In this document: in pieces, positions 1 to 9,271 of the stretch | How the letters are laid out: each line of letters begins with the position of its first letter | Numbering within the stretch: position 1 is the first letter of the stretch | Origin: Lachnospiraceae bacterium MD308 | GTDB lineage: Bacteria; Bacillota; Clostridia; Lachnospirales; Lachnospiraceae | Direction of reading: 5' to 3' | NCBI GenBank assembly: GCA_010206225.2 | Contig: VIQU02000002.1 | Span: 62,480 to 126,479, forward strand | Length of the DNA: 64,000 nucleotides | The notes under the pieces: generated by a model | The model's input: only the letters and a program-made list of their open reading frames with translations | What the model was told of the DNA's origin: nothing | Database searches by the model: none | Program-made: the position numbers and the translations under genes

Positions 1-2
1 AT

Positions 3-50
3 GAAAAAGCTTTGGAACGGATTGCGGAGTTGGAAGGGGCCTCTGCTTAA
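3..50 (+). CDS. C-terminal tail of an upstream gene (partial)
   Basis: A frame open from base 3 encodes EKALERIAELEGASA and stops at TAA 48-50. The residue choice looks like a genuine helical C-terminus, and a strong terminator follows. Too little remains to name the protein. The ATG at base 1 opens a different, arginine/tryptophan-rich frame that looks spurious. Confidence 0.35.
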   Translation, partial: EKALERIAELEGASA

Positions 51-101
51 AAGATAGTCGCCCGCCCAAAAGCATTTTACAAAAGCAAAGACAAAGTAAA
101 T

Positions 102-144
102 AAAAAGCCTTATTTATAGATTGCACCTATAAATAAGGCTTTTT
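102..144 (+). terminator. Rho-independent terminator
   Basis: A perfect 18-bp stem pairs 102-119 (AAAAAGCCTTATTTATAG) with 127-144 around a 7-nt loop and ends in a T run. The A run on the other side would let it work in both directions. It closes the partial gene at the window start. Confidence 0.85.
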
Positions 145-159
145 ATAAAATCTATAAAT

Positions 160-188
160 TTGACATTCCTCTTTCCCGACAGTACACT
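160..188 (+). promoter_or_regulatory. Sigma-A promoter of the double-cubane reductase genes
   Basis: TTGACA (160-165), a 17-bp spacer and TACACT (183-188) lie about 40 bp before the first start codon. A second possible -10, TATAAT, sits at 194-199 but has no properly spaced -35. Confidence 0.6.
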
Positions 189-226
189 TAAATTATAATA
201 ATTATAGAACGGAGAGGGTATGTTAT

Positions 227-1381
227 ATGGAAACATTAGAATTACCAAAATCATTTGATGAATTTGTAGATGCAAGAAAAGCTGGATTTTTAAAGGTGAA
301 AGAATATGTTGAGAACGGCGGGCATCTGGTGGGGATGTTTTGCTCTTACACTCCGCTGGAGCTTTTTGACGCAGCGGGGGTTTCGGTCGTAGGGCTTTGC
401 GGAACAAGTAATGAACCGATCGCTGACGCGGAAAAGGTTCTTCCGAAAAATTTATGTCCATTGATCAAATCAAGCTATGGATTTGCCTACACGGAAAAGT
501 GCCCGTATACATATTTCTGTGATTTTATCGTTGGTGAGACGACATGCGACGGGAAAAAGAAGATGTTCGAGCTGCTCAACGATATTAAAGAGACATATGT
601 ACTTCATCTTCCGCAGAGCCAGAAAAGAGAATATGCAAAAGATATCTGGTATCAGGAAATAAAGCTTCTGAAAGAATACATGGAAAAAAGATACGGCATT
701 GAGATCACAGATGAAAAACTAAGAGAGGCTGCGCACAAGAGGAATGAACTGAGAAAGACGCAGATGGAGCTGTACACATTGCAGGGGGCGGTACCTCCGG
801 CCATGAAAGCTACGGAAGTAATGTCTACGCTCGCACAAGGGATGTTCAATTTCGGCGTGGATGCCCAGCATGCAAGCTACAAAGCAAAGGTAGATGCAGC
901 AAAAGAGGCGGTTGCAAACGGAGCGAAGCCTGTTGATGAAAAAGCAAAGAGAATCCTTCTGACAGGATGTCCGTCTACCGGGGTTATCCAGAAGGTGGGT
1001 ATGACTATCGAAAATAACGGCGGGGTGATCGTCTGTCTGGATGACTGCGGCGGTGAAAGGACGCAGAAGATGTTGGTTGATGAAAATGCAGACAACATAC
1101 TGCGGGCAATCTCTGACCGTTATCTTGAGATCCACTGTTCGGTTATGACGACAAATGAAGGTCGGATCGAGAATACAAGGGAGATGTGTAAGAAATACAA
1201 GGCAGACGGCGTGGTGGAGATGGTACTTCAGGCTTGTCATACGTTTAATGTGGAATCTAACCTGATGCAGAAGATGTGCGAGGAGGAAGGTATCCCGTAT
1301 ATGAAGCTGGAAACAGATTATTCAACGACAGACAGCGGACAGATTGAGACAAGGATTGCAGCATTTATCGAAATGTTATAA
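227..1381 (+). CDS. Double-cubane-cluster-type anaerobic reductase (2-hydroxyacyl-CoA dehydratase D family, YjiM-like)
   Basis: This 384-residue protein belongs to the 2-hydroxyacyl-CoA dehydratase subunit superfamily. The single-subunit form followed directly by an activase gene matches the double-cubane [8Fe-9S] cluster proteins (E. coli YjiM type) rather than the two-subunit dehydratases. Many cysteines are visible, including C39, C58, C77, C92, C98 and C107, plus the later DDCGGERT and QACHTF motifs expected near the cluster. Characterised relatives take ATP-driven low-potential electrons from the activase and reduce small substrates; the physiological substrate is unknown. GGAGAGGG lies upstream of ATG 227. 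It is followed after about 65 bp by the activase gene. A missed partner subunit upstream is unlikely because a terminator and promoter precede this gene. Confidence 0.85.
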   Translation: METLELPKSFDEFVDARKAGFLKVKEYVENGGHLVGMFCSYTPLELFDAAGVSVVGLCGTSNEPIADAEKVLPKNLCPLIKSSYGFAYTEKCPYTYFCDFIVGETTCDGKKKMFELLNDIKETYVLHLPQSQKREYAKDIWYQEIKLLKEYMEKRYGIEITDEKLREAAHKRNELRKTQMELYTLQGAVPPAMKATEVMSTLAQGMFNFGVDAQHASYKAKVDAAKEAVANGAKPVDEKAKRILLTGCPSTGVIQKVGMTIENNGGVIVCLDDCGGERTQKMLVDENADNILRAISDRYLEIHCSVMTTNEGRIENTREMCKKYKADGVVEMVLQACHTFNVESNLMQKMCEEEGIPYMKLETDYSTTDSGQIETRIAAFIEML

Positions 1382-1446
1382 AATGTTCATAGAATAAAAG
1401 GGCAGGGAGAAGTCCCTTGCTCTTTTTAAAGGTTAAGGAGGATAAG

Positions 1447-2193
1447 ATGTATCAGGTGGGAATAGACATTGGTTCCAGTTCCGCAAAGACGGCTGTGCTG
1501 AAAGGAGGGGAGATTATAAAAACCATCCTGCTGGATACCGGATTCAGCAGCCGGAAAGTGGCGGATGAAATCTACGCCATGCTGGAGGCCGAAGGGATCA
1601 CAAGAGAAAACGCAGGGTATGTCGCTACCGGTTACGGCAGAGTCTCTGTACCGTATGCAGACGATACAGTGACAGAAATCACCTGTCACGGGAAAGGCTC
1701 ATATTTCCTTTTCAGGGAGAACGGAACGGTTATCGATATCGGAGGTCAGGATACAAAAGGAATTTCCTTGAAAAACGGGCGCGTCATGAAATTTGTCATG
1801 AATGACAAGTGTTCGGCGGGAACGGGGAAATTTCTTGAGGTCATGACAAACAGGCTTGGACTTACTCCGGAAGAACTTTCCAGACTGGCGCGGAAAGGAA
1901 AAGAGATTACGATCAGTTCTATGTGTACAGTGTTTGCTGAATCGGAGGTCATAAGCCTGATCGGGAAAGAGACGCCAAGAGAGGACATCGCGTTTGGCGT
2001 TATCGAATCTGTAGTAAATAAAGTCGTATCGCTTCTCGCTCAGGTTCCGAATGACAGATATTTTCTGACCGGCGGGTTGTGTGAGGACGCCTATATCATC
2101 GGACGTCTGGCAAAAGCGCTGGATGCGCCGGTAAGCTCCCTGCCGCTTGCGAGATATGCCGGGGCGATTGGCGCGGCGCTGCTGTGTAAGTGA
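1447..2193 (+). CDS. Acyl-CoA dehydratase activase / double-cubane reductase activator (YjiL-like ATPase)
   Basis: An ASKHA-fold ATPase of about 248 residues. It begins YQVGIDIGSSSAKTA (phosphate-1 loop) and carries DIGGQDTKG (phosphate-2) and the CSAGTGKF motif; its cysteine and the later SSMCTVFAESE cysteine would hold the single [4Fe-4S] cluster bridging a homodimer. ATP hydrolysis in this family drives a low-potential electron into the partner reductase, here the preceding gene. AGGAGG at 1436-1441 fixes the start at ATG 1447; an in-frame TTG at 1417 has no ribosome site. Transcription should end at the hairpin at 2231-2284. Confidence 0.87.
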   Translation: MYQVGIDIGSSSAKTAVLKGGEIIKTILLDTGFSSRKVADEIYAMLEAEGITRENAGYVATGYGRVSVPYADDTVTEITCHGKGSYFLFRENGTVIDIGGQDTKGISLKNGRVMKFVMNDKCSAGTGKFLEVMTNRLGLTPEELSRLARKGKEITISSMCTVFAESEVISLIGKETPREDIAFGVIESVVNKVVSLLAQVPNDRYFLTGGLCEDAYIIGRLAKALDAPVSSLPLARYAGAIGAALLCK

Positions 2194-2230
2194 TGTGTCG
2201 GTCTGTCAGGCAGCGCAGGTATTACATTCT

Positions 2231-2284
2231 AGAACCCATGGAAATTCACGGTTAAGTAAAAATGTGAACTCCATGGGTTTTTTC
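2231..2284 (+). terminator. Rho-independent terminator after the activase gene
   Basis: AACCCATGGA (2233-2242) pairs with TCCATGGGTT (2270-2279), extended by an inner TTCAC/GTGAA stem, and is followed by a T6 run. Confidence 0.85.
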
Positions 2285-2314
2285 TATTTCAAATCTATTC
2301 CTTAAAATTTCCAC

Positions 2315-2343
2315 TTGCAATGTAAAAACGCCTGATGTATACT
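2315..2343 (+). promoter_or_regulatory. Sigma-A promoter of the ABC export operon
   Basis: TTGCAA (2315-2320), a 17-bp spacer and TATACT (2338-2343) lie about 50 bp before the ATPase start codon. No operator-like dyad was evident. Confidence 0.7.
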
Positions 2344-2392
2344 TATACTAGTTATATAATACAACAGTATAATAATACGGAAAGGTCGTCAT

Positions 2393-3103
2393 ATGAGTAC
2401 ACTAATTGAGATCAAAGATATATACAAGATCTATCGTCCGGGAGAGAATGAGGTGCATGCTTTGGACGGTATAAGCCTCACCATAGAGGAAGGCGAATTT
2501 GCAGCGATCATCGGTCATTCGGGTTCAGGGAAATCTACGCTCATGAATATGATCGGCTGTCTGGATATCCCGACGGAAGGAACGTATCGCTTAAGCGGCA
2601 GAGACGTGTCCCATATGACGGACAATGAGCTTTCGGATATTCGGAACCAGCAGATAGGCTTTATCTTTCAGGGTTTCAACCTGATCGCAAATCTGGATGC
2701 TCTTGCTAATGTGGAACTGCCTCTTATATATAGGGGAGTTGATAAGCGGACGAGACGTGAGGCTGCGCTTTCTTCTCTGGAGATGGTCGGGTTGGAAGAA
2801 AGAATCCATCACAAGCCGTCGCAGATGTCTGGCGGCCAGCAGCAGCGGGTAGCAGTTGCAAGGGCTATCGCTGCCCGTCCGCCAATCATACTGGCGGATG
2901 AGCCTACTGGTAATCTGGATTCTCATGCAACATGGGAGATACTGGATATATTGAAGGAGCTTCATAAAGCGGGGAGGACGGTTATCGTTATCACACATGA
3001 TCCTGAGATTGCAAGACAGGCGGAACGGGTAATACAGATCAAGGACGGCAGGATCGTCGGGGACGATCAAAATGAGAGTGAAAAAAGACCGGAGAAGTAT
3101 TAA
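2393..3103 (+). CDS. ABC transporter ATP-binding protein (MacB/LolD type)
   Basis: A 236-residue nucleotide-binding subunit with all the landmarks: Walker [11 protein letters not shown]-loop FQGFNL, signature [14 protein letters not shown], Walker [13 protein letters not shown] and switch histidine VITHD. The phrase DEPTGNLD is typical of MacB/LolD-type ATPases, which couple to FtsX-fold permeases by mechanotransmission rather than classical transport. It is the first gene of a three-gene unit with a membrane-fusion-type protein and a permease, an arrangement used in Firmicutes for exporting peptides or antimicrobial compounds. The substrate cannot be read from sequence. The start follows GGAAAGG at 2379-2385. 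Confidence 0.92.
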   Translation: MSTLIEIKDIYKIYRPGENEVHALDGISLTIEEGEFAAIIGHSGSGKSTLMNMIGCLDIPTEGTYRLSGRDVSHMTDNELSDIRNQQIGFIFQGFNLIANLDALANVELPLIYRGVDKRTRREAALSSLEMVGLEERIHHKPSQMSGGQQQRVAVARAIAARPPIILADEPTGNLDSHATWEILDILKELHKAGRTVIVITHDPEIARQAERVIQIKDGRIVGDDQNESEKRPEKY

Positions 3104-3151
3104 AAGATCAAGGGGAATACAGCGGAAACCATGTACAGGAGGATATGGAGT

Positions 3152-4822
3152 ATGTTTAAGAGAGACAGGAAGAGATACAGGCGCAGGAGGAAACAAAGTG
3201 AAGTAACCTATGCAGCAGGGCATGCAGGAGGACGGACCGGAAAAAAGAAGCTTCCTGGCTGGGCAATCATACCAGTGCTCGCAGGTATAGCGCTGATCTG
3301 TTTTGGAATATCGAGGGTTACAGGGGAGGATCGTAAAGGAACGCGGCTTAACGTAGTGGAGGCACACCGGGAGAATATCAAAGAGATCTACAACACCTCC
3401 GGTATAGTAGTAAGCGAGAAAAGCAAGACCTTTTATTCTCCGGTAAATGCGCCGGTTAAGACAAACAAAGCAAAAGTCGGAGAGGCAGTGAAAAAAGGAG
3501 AGAAGCTGATAACCTTCGATACGACCGATCTGGACAGAGAACGCCAGAATTCGCAGCTTAATACATTGTCGGCAAAGTACACAAGTCAGGATGCAAAAGA
3601 GCAGAGCGAGCGTACAAAGAAAAGCATAGAGAAAGCGAAAGAGCAGGAAAATGCTATAATACTGAAGATGAAGTCCCAGATTAAGGAGAAAAGATCTCAG
3701 ATAAAAAAGCTGGAAAAGCAAGTAAAAGAGTCGGCGGCAAAAAATGTAAAAGCCGCAAAAGATATTGCAGGAATAGAGAAAAAAATGACAGATAATCTTG
3801 ACAGACAAAGTATCTGTCAGGCTCGAAAGGAAAATGCGGAGCGTCAGCTTGATAATCTGGATGTTCAAGAGCAGGGTGAAGGGCAGGATAAAGAGCAGGC
3901 AAAAACAAAGCTTGTAGAAGAAGCAGAAGAGGCAACGAATGAGATCAGCAGTCTGGAAAGGGAATACCGCACTCTGGAACAGAAGTTCAAGCAGCTTGGC
4001 GGGGAGGACGGCGCAGGAGATGCGAATACAGAGGCAGCACAAGCTCTGGCGCAGGCCAAGCAGGAGCTAGAGGCGCTACAGTCCAGCCTTACGCAGGCAG
4101 AAAACAGCAGGCAGACAAGTCCGGATGCCGGACTTACGGCGGCACAAGCCAATAATATGAGCGTCTCAGAGGATATCGCGGAGCTTGCAGAGCTTTCAGC
4201 CAAGGAATTGCTTGAGAAGGGAAAGGAAGGAATCAAGGCGGAATTTGATGGTATCATCTCCGATGTGAAGGTTCAGGAAGGGAGCGAGGCTGTTCAGGGA
4301 GGAGAGTTATTTACGCTGGTAAGCAATCGCGACGTAAGTGTTCAGCTTGAAGTGTCCGCAGGAGATTTTGAGAATCTTATTCCCGGAGAGAAAGCCGTGA
4401 TCACTATTGGACGGCATGTCTATCATGGGACGCTGGAATCGGTCAACAAGATAGCGTTGACCAACGAAAAGGGTAATCCGGTTATCGGAGCCAGACTTTG
4501 TATTGATGATCCGGATGATGATCTCTGCATCGGTGTCAGCGCGAAAGTCAATATAACGGTAGCGGAAAAAGAGAATGCTCTATGTCTTCCAAACGAAGTG
4601 ATCAATACGGCGTCGGATGGAGATTTTGTCTACGTGATCACAAACGGCACTGTACTAAAACGAAAGGTAGAAACAGGTGTTTCTTCAACAGATATGTCAG
4701 AGATTGTTTCCGGTATAAAAGAGGGTGACCAGATAGTATCGGATCAGTCTGGCGATCTGAAAGAAGGTATGAGGGCAACAGCAGTAAAGGATGAAGATAC
4801 AGAGAAAAATAAGATAGATTAA
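3152..4822 (+). CDS. Membrane-fusion (HlyD/MacA-like) subunit with a long coiled coil
   Basis: About 556 residues. A very basic cytoplasmic N-terminus (KRDRKRYRRRRK) is followed by one membrane helix near residues 34-54, a split lipoyl-like domain, and a long charged coiled coil (roughly residues 140-340, rich in K, E, Q and A). The second lipoyl half and beta-barrel follow (from about 365; FDGIISDVKVQEG). In Gram-positives such proteins dock on MacB-like permeases. AGGAGG at 3137-3142 supports ATG 3152 with 9-nt spacing; the in-frame ATG at 3131 would place that sequence inside the coding region and has only a distant AAGGGG. It lies between the ATPase and the permease, 11 bp before the latter. 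Confidence 0.85.
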   Translation: MFKRDRKRYRRRRKQSEVTYAAGHAGGRTGKKKLPGWAIIPVLAGIALICFGISRVTGEDRKGTRLNVVEAHRENIKEIYNTSGIVVSEKSKTFYSPVNAPVKTNKAKVGEAVKKGEKLITFDTTDLDRERQNSQLNTLSAKYTSQDAKEQSERTKKSIEKAKEQENAIILKMKSQIKEKRSQIKKLEKQVKESAAKNVKAAKDIAGIEKKMTDNLDRQSICQARKENAERQLDNLDVQEQGEGQDKEQAKTKLVEEAEEATNEISSLEREYRTLEQKFKQLGGEDGAGDANTEAAQALAQAKQELEALQSSLTQAENSRQTSPDAGLTAAQANNMSVSEDIAELAELSAKELLEKGKEGIKAEFDGIISDVKVQEGSEAVQGGELFTLVSNRDVSVQLEVSAGDFENLIPGEKAVITIGRHVYHGTLESVNKIALTNEKGNPVIGARLCIDDPDDDLCIGVSAKVNITVAEKENALCLPNEVINTASDGDFVYVITNGTVLKRKVETGVSSTDMSEIVSGIKEGDQIVSDQSGDLKEGMRATAVKDEDTEKNKID

Positions 4823-4833
4823 GGAGCAGGCGT

Positions 4834-6069
4834 ATGGGACAGTTCGGCGAATATATAAAGATGGCGCTTTACAATATCAGAGAGAATAAGGGGCGTTCTT
4901 TTCTTACCATGCTCGGTATTATCATCGGTATCTCTTCCGTGATCACGATCGTTTCTATCGGAAATGGCCTGAAGGCGGATGTTATGTCAAGTACGGAAGT
5001 AAAAAGCGCGACGGTGGTGCCGAATCCAGAGGAGACGAACCAGACAGAACTGATTACCTGGGAAGATCTGGGAGCGGTGAAGGCAGCTCTCGGGGAGCGT
5101 GTAAAAGGCGTGGCATCCAGCAAAATAGTGTTCGGTAATGTGGATACGAGAAAAGGAAACTTTGAGGCATATGTGGTGCTGACGACTCCGGATGCCGAGG
5201 CAGATCCCACGCAGCTTAAGATATTGTATGGATCATATTTTTCGGAGGAGGATGCAGAAAATGGCACGGCAGTCTGTGTTCTTGATAAAGCCAGCGCGCT
5301 ATATCTGTTTGGTACAGCGGAGGTGGTGGGGATGGATTTTGATCTGATGATGGAAGATACGATCGTGACGCTGACCGTCAAGGGTGTGCGGGACGGCGAT
5401 CCGGAAGTGATGAAGGCCAATCAGAAGGTGATGGAGATGTTCGGCATGGCAATGCCGGTCTATGTGGAATTACCCTTTACAATAGTAGAAAACTGGGGCG
5501 AAAAGGTAGAGGACTTCCAGTCGATCAGTCTGTTCCTTAAAGAAAATGAGGATGAAAATGCGGTGGCAAAGGCAGCGGTGCGGGTACTGAACGGCAGACA
5601 TAGAAATGAAGGGGAGAATCTGTTCATGAAACAGCAGTCTATGGATATGACAAACGCCATGGGCGGGATCCTTGATACAGTAACCGCATTCATCGTATTT
5701 GTTGCGGGAATATCGCTGTTAGTCGGCGGTATTGGCGTCATGAATATTATGCTGGTGTCTGTTACAGAGCGAACTAGAGAGATTGGTATCCGAAAAGCGC
5801 TTGGCGCAAAGACTTCCTCGATCATCTTTCAGTTTTTGTGTGAATCTGCGATCATCTCAGGGATTGGCGGAATCATCGGGATACTGATCGGCGCGGCGAT
5901 CTCGGAGACAGTGTCCGTGCTTGAGATCGGAGGACTGTCTGCAAGACTGTCCCTTAGCGCAGTGATTATCACTACCTGTTTTTCCTGCGGCGTGGGGATC
6001 GTATTTGGCATCTATCCGGCCAGAAAGGCAGCAAAGATGAGTCCGATCGAGGCATTGAAACAATTGTAG
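4834..6069 (+). CDS. ABC transporter permease (MacB/FtsX type)
   Basis: A 411-residue permease with the classic layout: one N-terminal membrane helix (TMLGIIIGISSVITI, about residues 26-42), a large extracytoplasmic MacB-type domain (about 45-275), then three C-terminal helices. The FtsX landmarks GGIGVMNIMLVSVTERTREIGI and RKALGA are both present. It would form a homodimer with the ATPase encoded upstream. The gene ends in TAG, one of several normal amber terminations in this window. A small membrane-protein gene follows 68 bp later. Confidence 0.92.
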   Translation: MGQFGEYIKMALYNIRENKGRSFLTMLGIIIGISSVITIVSIGNGLKADVMSSTEVKSATVVPNPEETNQTELITWEDLGAVKAALGERVKGVASSKIVFGNVDTRKGNFEAYVVLTTPDAEADPTQLKILYGSYFSEEDAENGTAVCVLDKASALYLFGTAEVVGMDFDLMMEDTIVTLTVKGVRDGDPEVMKANQKVMEMFGMAMPVYVELPFTIVENWGEKVEDFQSISLFLKENEDENAVAKAAVRVLNGRHRNEGENLFMKQQSMDMTNAMGGILDTVTAFIVFVAGISLLVGGIGVMNIMLVSVTERTREIGIRKALGAKTSSIIFQFLCESAIISGIGGIIGILIGAAISETVSVLEIGGLSARLSLSAVIITTCFSCGVGIVFGIYPARKAAKMSPIEALKQL

Positions 6070-6137
6070 GCAGACTGTGGGAGGCATGCACAGAAATATA
6101 ATATAAAAAGTATAAAGGAACAAGGAGGAAATAAGAG

Positions 6138-6524
6138 ATGTTTAAACCGACAAAACTATTAAAGATCGTAGCTGTTCTTTTTATTATCACAGGAATATTG
6201 GGAATGTTTGGTACGGCGGTCAGCTATATCATGCTGCCCAAGATGAGGGAAATACCAGGGATAGATATGAGTACGATTGAGGCGGCATTGACGCCTTTGA
6301 ATCTTATTATGTCAGTGATCAGCTGCATCTGTTCTATTGCAGCGGGAATCTTTGGACTCAGCGGCCGATCGAAAAGGGGTGCTGTTGTCTGCGCTGGCAT
6401 CTATCTGGCGCTGGTTCTTGTGTCCGTTGTTCAAATGGTGTTTGAAGGGACATTTACTGTATTTGTGGCAGTGGATTTTATCCTGCCGGTATTGTATTTG
6501 TGGGGCTTATATCAGTCGGAATGA
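6138..6524 (+). CDS. Small four-helix membrane protein (DUF4064-like)
   Basis: A 128-residue hydrophobic protein with about four membrane segments (roughly residues 10-30, 52-72, 82-100 and 103-123) and no catalytic motif. Layout and length resemble DUF4064 proteins of Firmicutes. AAGGAGGAAATAAG gives a strong ribosome site before ATG 6138. It follows the ABC permease with no terminator between, so it may be co-transcribed and accessory to the exporter. Its function is unknown. Confidence 0.6.
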   Translation: MFKPTKLLKIVAVLFIITGILGMFGTAVSYIMLPKMREIPGIDMSTIEAALTPLNLIMSVISCICSIAAGIFGLSGRSKRGAVVCAGIYLALVLVSVVQMVFEGTFTVFVAVDFILPVLYLWGLYQSE

Positions 6525-6654
6525 TTGTTGTTATTGGAATCATAGCCGATCAATGTTTTTAGCAATTAATCCTTTCCTTGCGGCGGCAACATGTTGTATG
6601 ATAGGTATGCAGAGTGTAAAGTGATCAAAATAGATTGATCGGGAGGAGTTTGCT

Positions 6655-7974
6655 ATGGATAAGAAGACGATAGCAGAGCTTTCCTCTTTTATTAAAGGAG
6701 CGCCTACAGCGTTCCATGCAGTAGAGAGGATAAGCAGCATACTGAGAGAGGAAGGATTTGAGAAGCTTGAGGAGAGGAAGAGATGGAAGATTGAGCCGGG
6801 GAAATGTTATTATATTACAAGAAACCATTCCAGCATCATTGCTTTTAGGTTAGGGCAGGATCTGTCAGACTATAGTTTTCAGGTAACAGCGTCCCACAGT
6901 GATTCACCGGCATTTAAGCTTAAGGAGAATGCAGAACTTGAGATGAAGAAAAAGTATACGGTGTTGAACACAGAAGGATATGGTGGTATGATTTGTTCAT
7001 CATGGCTTGACCGTCCCCTTTCTGTAGCGGGAAGAGTGATAGTAAAGACGGATACGGGCTTTCACACAAGGCTTGTCAATCTTGACAGAGACCTTCTGAT
7101 GATTCCAAGTCTTGCGATTCATATGGACCGAACTGTTAATGAAGGACATGCGTATAATAAGCAAGTGGATATGCTGCCTGTGCTGTCGGGAGAAGCAAAA
7201 GAGCGGGGAGAGATAAAAAGGCTGGCGGCAAAGGAGCTCGATGTGTCAGAGGAAAGCATATATGGAATGGATCTGTTTCTTTATAACCGGATGGAACCGG
7301 CAGTATGGGGAAGTGAGAACGAGTTTTTTTCCAGCCCTCAGTTAGATGATCTGCAGTGTGCCTATGCTTCTCTAATGGGATTTCTATCTGGAAGTCACAG
7401 GAAGAATGTGAATGTATTTGTCTGTTTTGACAATGAGGAGGTTGGTTCAGGCACGAAACAGGGCGCCGGATCTACCTTCCTTTTTGACGTGCTCTGGAGG
7501 ATCAATAAGGCGCTTGGAAAGGATGAAGAAGACTTTTACCGCGCGGTGTCCGGAAGCTTTCTGGTAAGCTGCGATAATGCTCATGCAGTGCATCCGAACT
7601 ACCAGAATAAGACGGATGCTACAAATTGTGTCTATATGAATGAAGGGATTGTAGTAAAGTCCCATGCTGGCCAGAAGTATACAAGCGATGCGCAAAGCAT
7701 TGCCGTATTTAGAGCAATCTGCGAGAAGTCAGGTGTGCCGGTACAGTTTTTTGCGAACCGTTCTGATGCGGCAGGCGGCAGTACTCTTGGGAATATTGCC
7801 ATGACGCAGGTATCCATGAATGCAGTTGATATCGGACTGCCTCAGTTGGCTATGCATTCTGCTTATGAAACTTGCGGAGTAAAGGATACGGAGTATCTGA
7901 TCAAAGCGGCAGGGAAATTTTACAGCAGCCATATTCATGTATCGGGCGACGGGAAATTCCAGATAGAAGAATAA
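6655..7974 (+). CDS. M18-family zinc aminopeptidase
   Basis: A 439-residue cytosolic metallopeptidase of family M18 (aspartyl aminopeptidase/ApeB type). The metal- and catalysis-related motifs are in order: ASHSDSPAFKLK (metal His and following Asp), QLDDLQCAYA (bridging Asp), FDNEEVGSGTKQGAGS (Glu pair), DNAHAVHPNYQNK, and the C-terminal MHSAYETCGVKD histidine. It removes N-terminal, typically acidic, residues from peptides. GGGAGGAG precedes ATG 6655. The asparaginase gene starts 19 bp downstream, suggesting a peptide and amino-acid scavenging pair. Confidence 0.93.
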   Translation: MDKKTIAELSSFIKGAPTAFHAVERISSILREEGFEKLEERKRWKIEPGKCYYITRNHSSIIAFRLGQDLSDYSFQVTASHSDSPAFKLKENAELEMKKKYTVLNTEGYGGMICSSWLDRPLSVAGRVIVKTDTGFHTRLVNLDRDLLMIPSLAIHMDRTVNEGHAYNKQVDMLPVLSGEAKERGEIKRLAAKELDVSEESIYGMDLFLYNRMEPAVWGSENEFFSSPQLDDLQCAYASLMGFLSGSHRKNVNVFVCFDNEEVGSGTKQGAGSTFLFDVLWRINKALGKDEEDFYRAVSGSFLVSCDNAHAVHPNYQNKTDATNCVYMNEGIVVKSHAGQKYTSDAQSIAVFRAICEKSGVPVQFFANRSDAAGGSTLGNIAMTQVSMNAVDIGLPQLAMHSAYETCGVKDTEYLIKAAGKFYSSHIHVSGDGKFQIEE

Positions 7975-7993
7975 AGAGAGGGATAATGCAGAG

Positions 7994-8998
7994 ATGAAAA
8001 AGATACTAATGATCGGAACAGGCGGCACAATTGCTTCGAAAGAGACGGAAGAGGGATTAACTCCCGGGCTTACGCCGGAGGATATTCTCTATTACATTCC
8101 GAAAGTAAAAAAAATCTGTGATGTTGTAACTATACAGGTGTGCAACGAAGACAGTACGAACGTGAAACCGGAGCACTGGCGGTTGATTGTCAGGACGATA
8201 GAGCAGAATTATTACAGTTACGACGGATTTGTGATCTGTCATGGCACGGACACGCTGGCGTATACTGCCTGCGCATTGTCTTATATGATACAGAATTCCA
8301 ATAAGCCGATTGTTATTACCGGGGCGCAAAAGCCGATCAGCGACGATGTGACAGACGCAAGGAGTAATCTTTTAGACAGCTTTATCTATGCGTCGGATAA
8401 GCATTCTCAAGGCATAAATATCGTGTTTGACGGTAAAGTTATAGCCGGAACACGGGCGAAAAAGGAGATGTCAAAAAGCTATAATGCATTTTCCAGTATC
8501 AACTTTCCTTATCATGCAGTTATCAGAGACAGAAGGCTGATCCGATATATCCCGGAGATGCCGTACAAGGACAGAGTGCAGTTTTATTATAATATGAAGG
8601 ACAGCGTCTATGTGCTGAAGCTGATCCCGGGACTGAAGCCGGATATTTTGTATTATCTGTTTGAAAATTACGACTGCATTGTGATAGAGAGTTTTGGCGT
8701 TGGAGGAATGCCGAAGTCTCTGACGGATGTATTTTGCGCGGAGATGAAAAAGTGGGAGCAGGAAGGCAAGCATGTAGTTGTGACAACACAAGTAGTCAAT
8801 GAGGGCAGCGATATGATGGTTTACGCCGTTGGGAAGACCATAAAGACAGAATTCAATCTGATGGAAGCATATGATATGACGACGGAGGCGGTGATTACGA
8901 AGCTGATGTGGCTGATGGGCTTAGAGGGGCTGTCAAAGGGAGAATTCAGGGAAATGTTTTACCAGCAGATTAATTATGATATTTTATTTGCAGAGTAA
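7994..8998 (+). CDS. Asparaginase (type I-like)
   Basis: A 334-residue asparaginase/glutaminase-family enzyme converting L-asparagine to aspartate and ammonia. The first catalytic threonine is in GTGGTIASKE and the second in CHGTDTLAYT; the catalytic lysine is expected in GAQKPISDDVTDARSN. There is no signal peptide, so it should be cytosolic like type I enzymes. It lies 19 bp behind the M18 aminopeptidase, and peptide breakdown would supply its substrate. About 270 bp without a gene follow. Confidence 0.9.
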   Translation: MKKILMIGTGGTIASKETEEGLTPGLTPEDILYYIPKVKKICDVVTIQVCNEDSTNVKPEHWRLIVRTIEQNYYSYDGFVICHGTDTLAYTACALSYMIQNSNKPIVITGAQKPISDDVTDARSNLLDSFIYASDKHSQGINIVFDGKVIAGTRAKKEMSKSYNAFSSINFPYHAVIRDRRLIRYIPEMPYKDRVQFYYNMKDSVYVLKLIPGLKPDILYYLFENYDCIVIESFGVGGMPKSLTDVFCAEMKKWEQEGKHVVVTTQVVNEGSDMMVYAVGKTIKTEFNLMEAYDMTTEAVITKLMWLMGLEGLSKGEFREMFYQQINYDILFAE

Positions 8999-9165
8999 CG
9001 GGAGGAGAAGCTTTACAGGCAGGAATTTAAAAATAACTTCTGTATACTTCTAGGAAATCGGTTGGAAACATGGCTTGCGTTCTGAATCAGGAAAAGCTGT
9101 CTTGTAAATGTTTATTTGCCGCGTTTTCTGTTAAATGCGTGACATAGCCGTTAAAAAAACTACTT

Positions 9166-9183
9166 TTGTCAAAATACTTACAA
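9166..9183. promoter_or_regulatory. Candidate Rex (NADH-sensing repressor) operator
   Basis: TTGTCAAAATACTTACAA matches the clostridial Rex consensus TTGTTAA-N4-TTAACAA at 11 of 14 defined positions. Its right half overlaps the presumed -35 element of the hydrogenase operon promoter, a position suited to repression relieved by a high NADH/NAD+ ratio. Matching was by eye. Confidence 0.5.
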
Positions 9184-9205
9184 TTTTTATTCATGATGTT
9201 ATAAT
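9178..9205 (+). promoter_or_regulatory. Promoter of the hydrogenase operon
   Basis: A perfect TATAAT (9200-9205) lies 16 bp after a weak -35 TTACAA (9178-9183). The untranslated leader to the preferred start would be about 60 nt. The 8999-9160 stretch upstream holds no recognisable gene. Confidence 0.5.
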
Positions 9206-9271
9206 AAATACACTTGAAATATGAATGAAGATTTATATTGGGAAAATCTGACGAAAGAAGGTATGATAAGA

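Noticed and set aside
1-57. ATG at base 1 as the start of a short gene
   Set aside because: The alternative frame 3-50 gives a natural helical C-terminus before the terminator; the 18-residue frame from base 1 looks random.
2591-4042. Long 483-codon open frame on the minus strand
   Set aside because: Lies antisense to the ATPase and coiled-coil genes, is extremely rich in Leu, Cys and Phe, has no ribosome site, and mirrors Lys/Glu-rich codons of the real gene.
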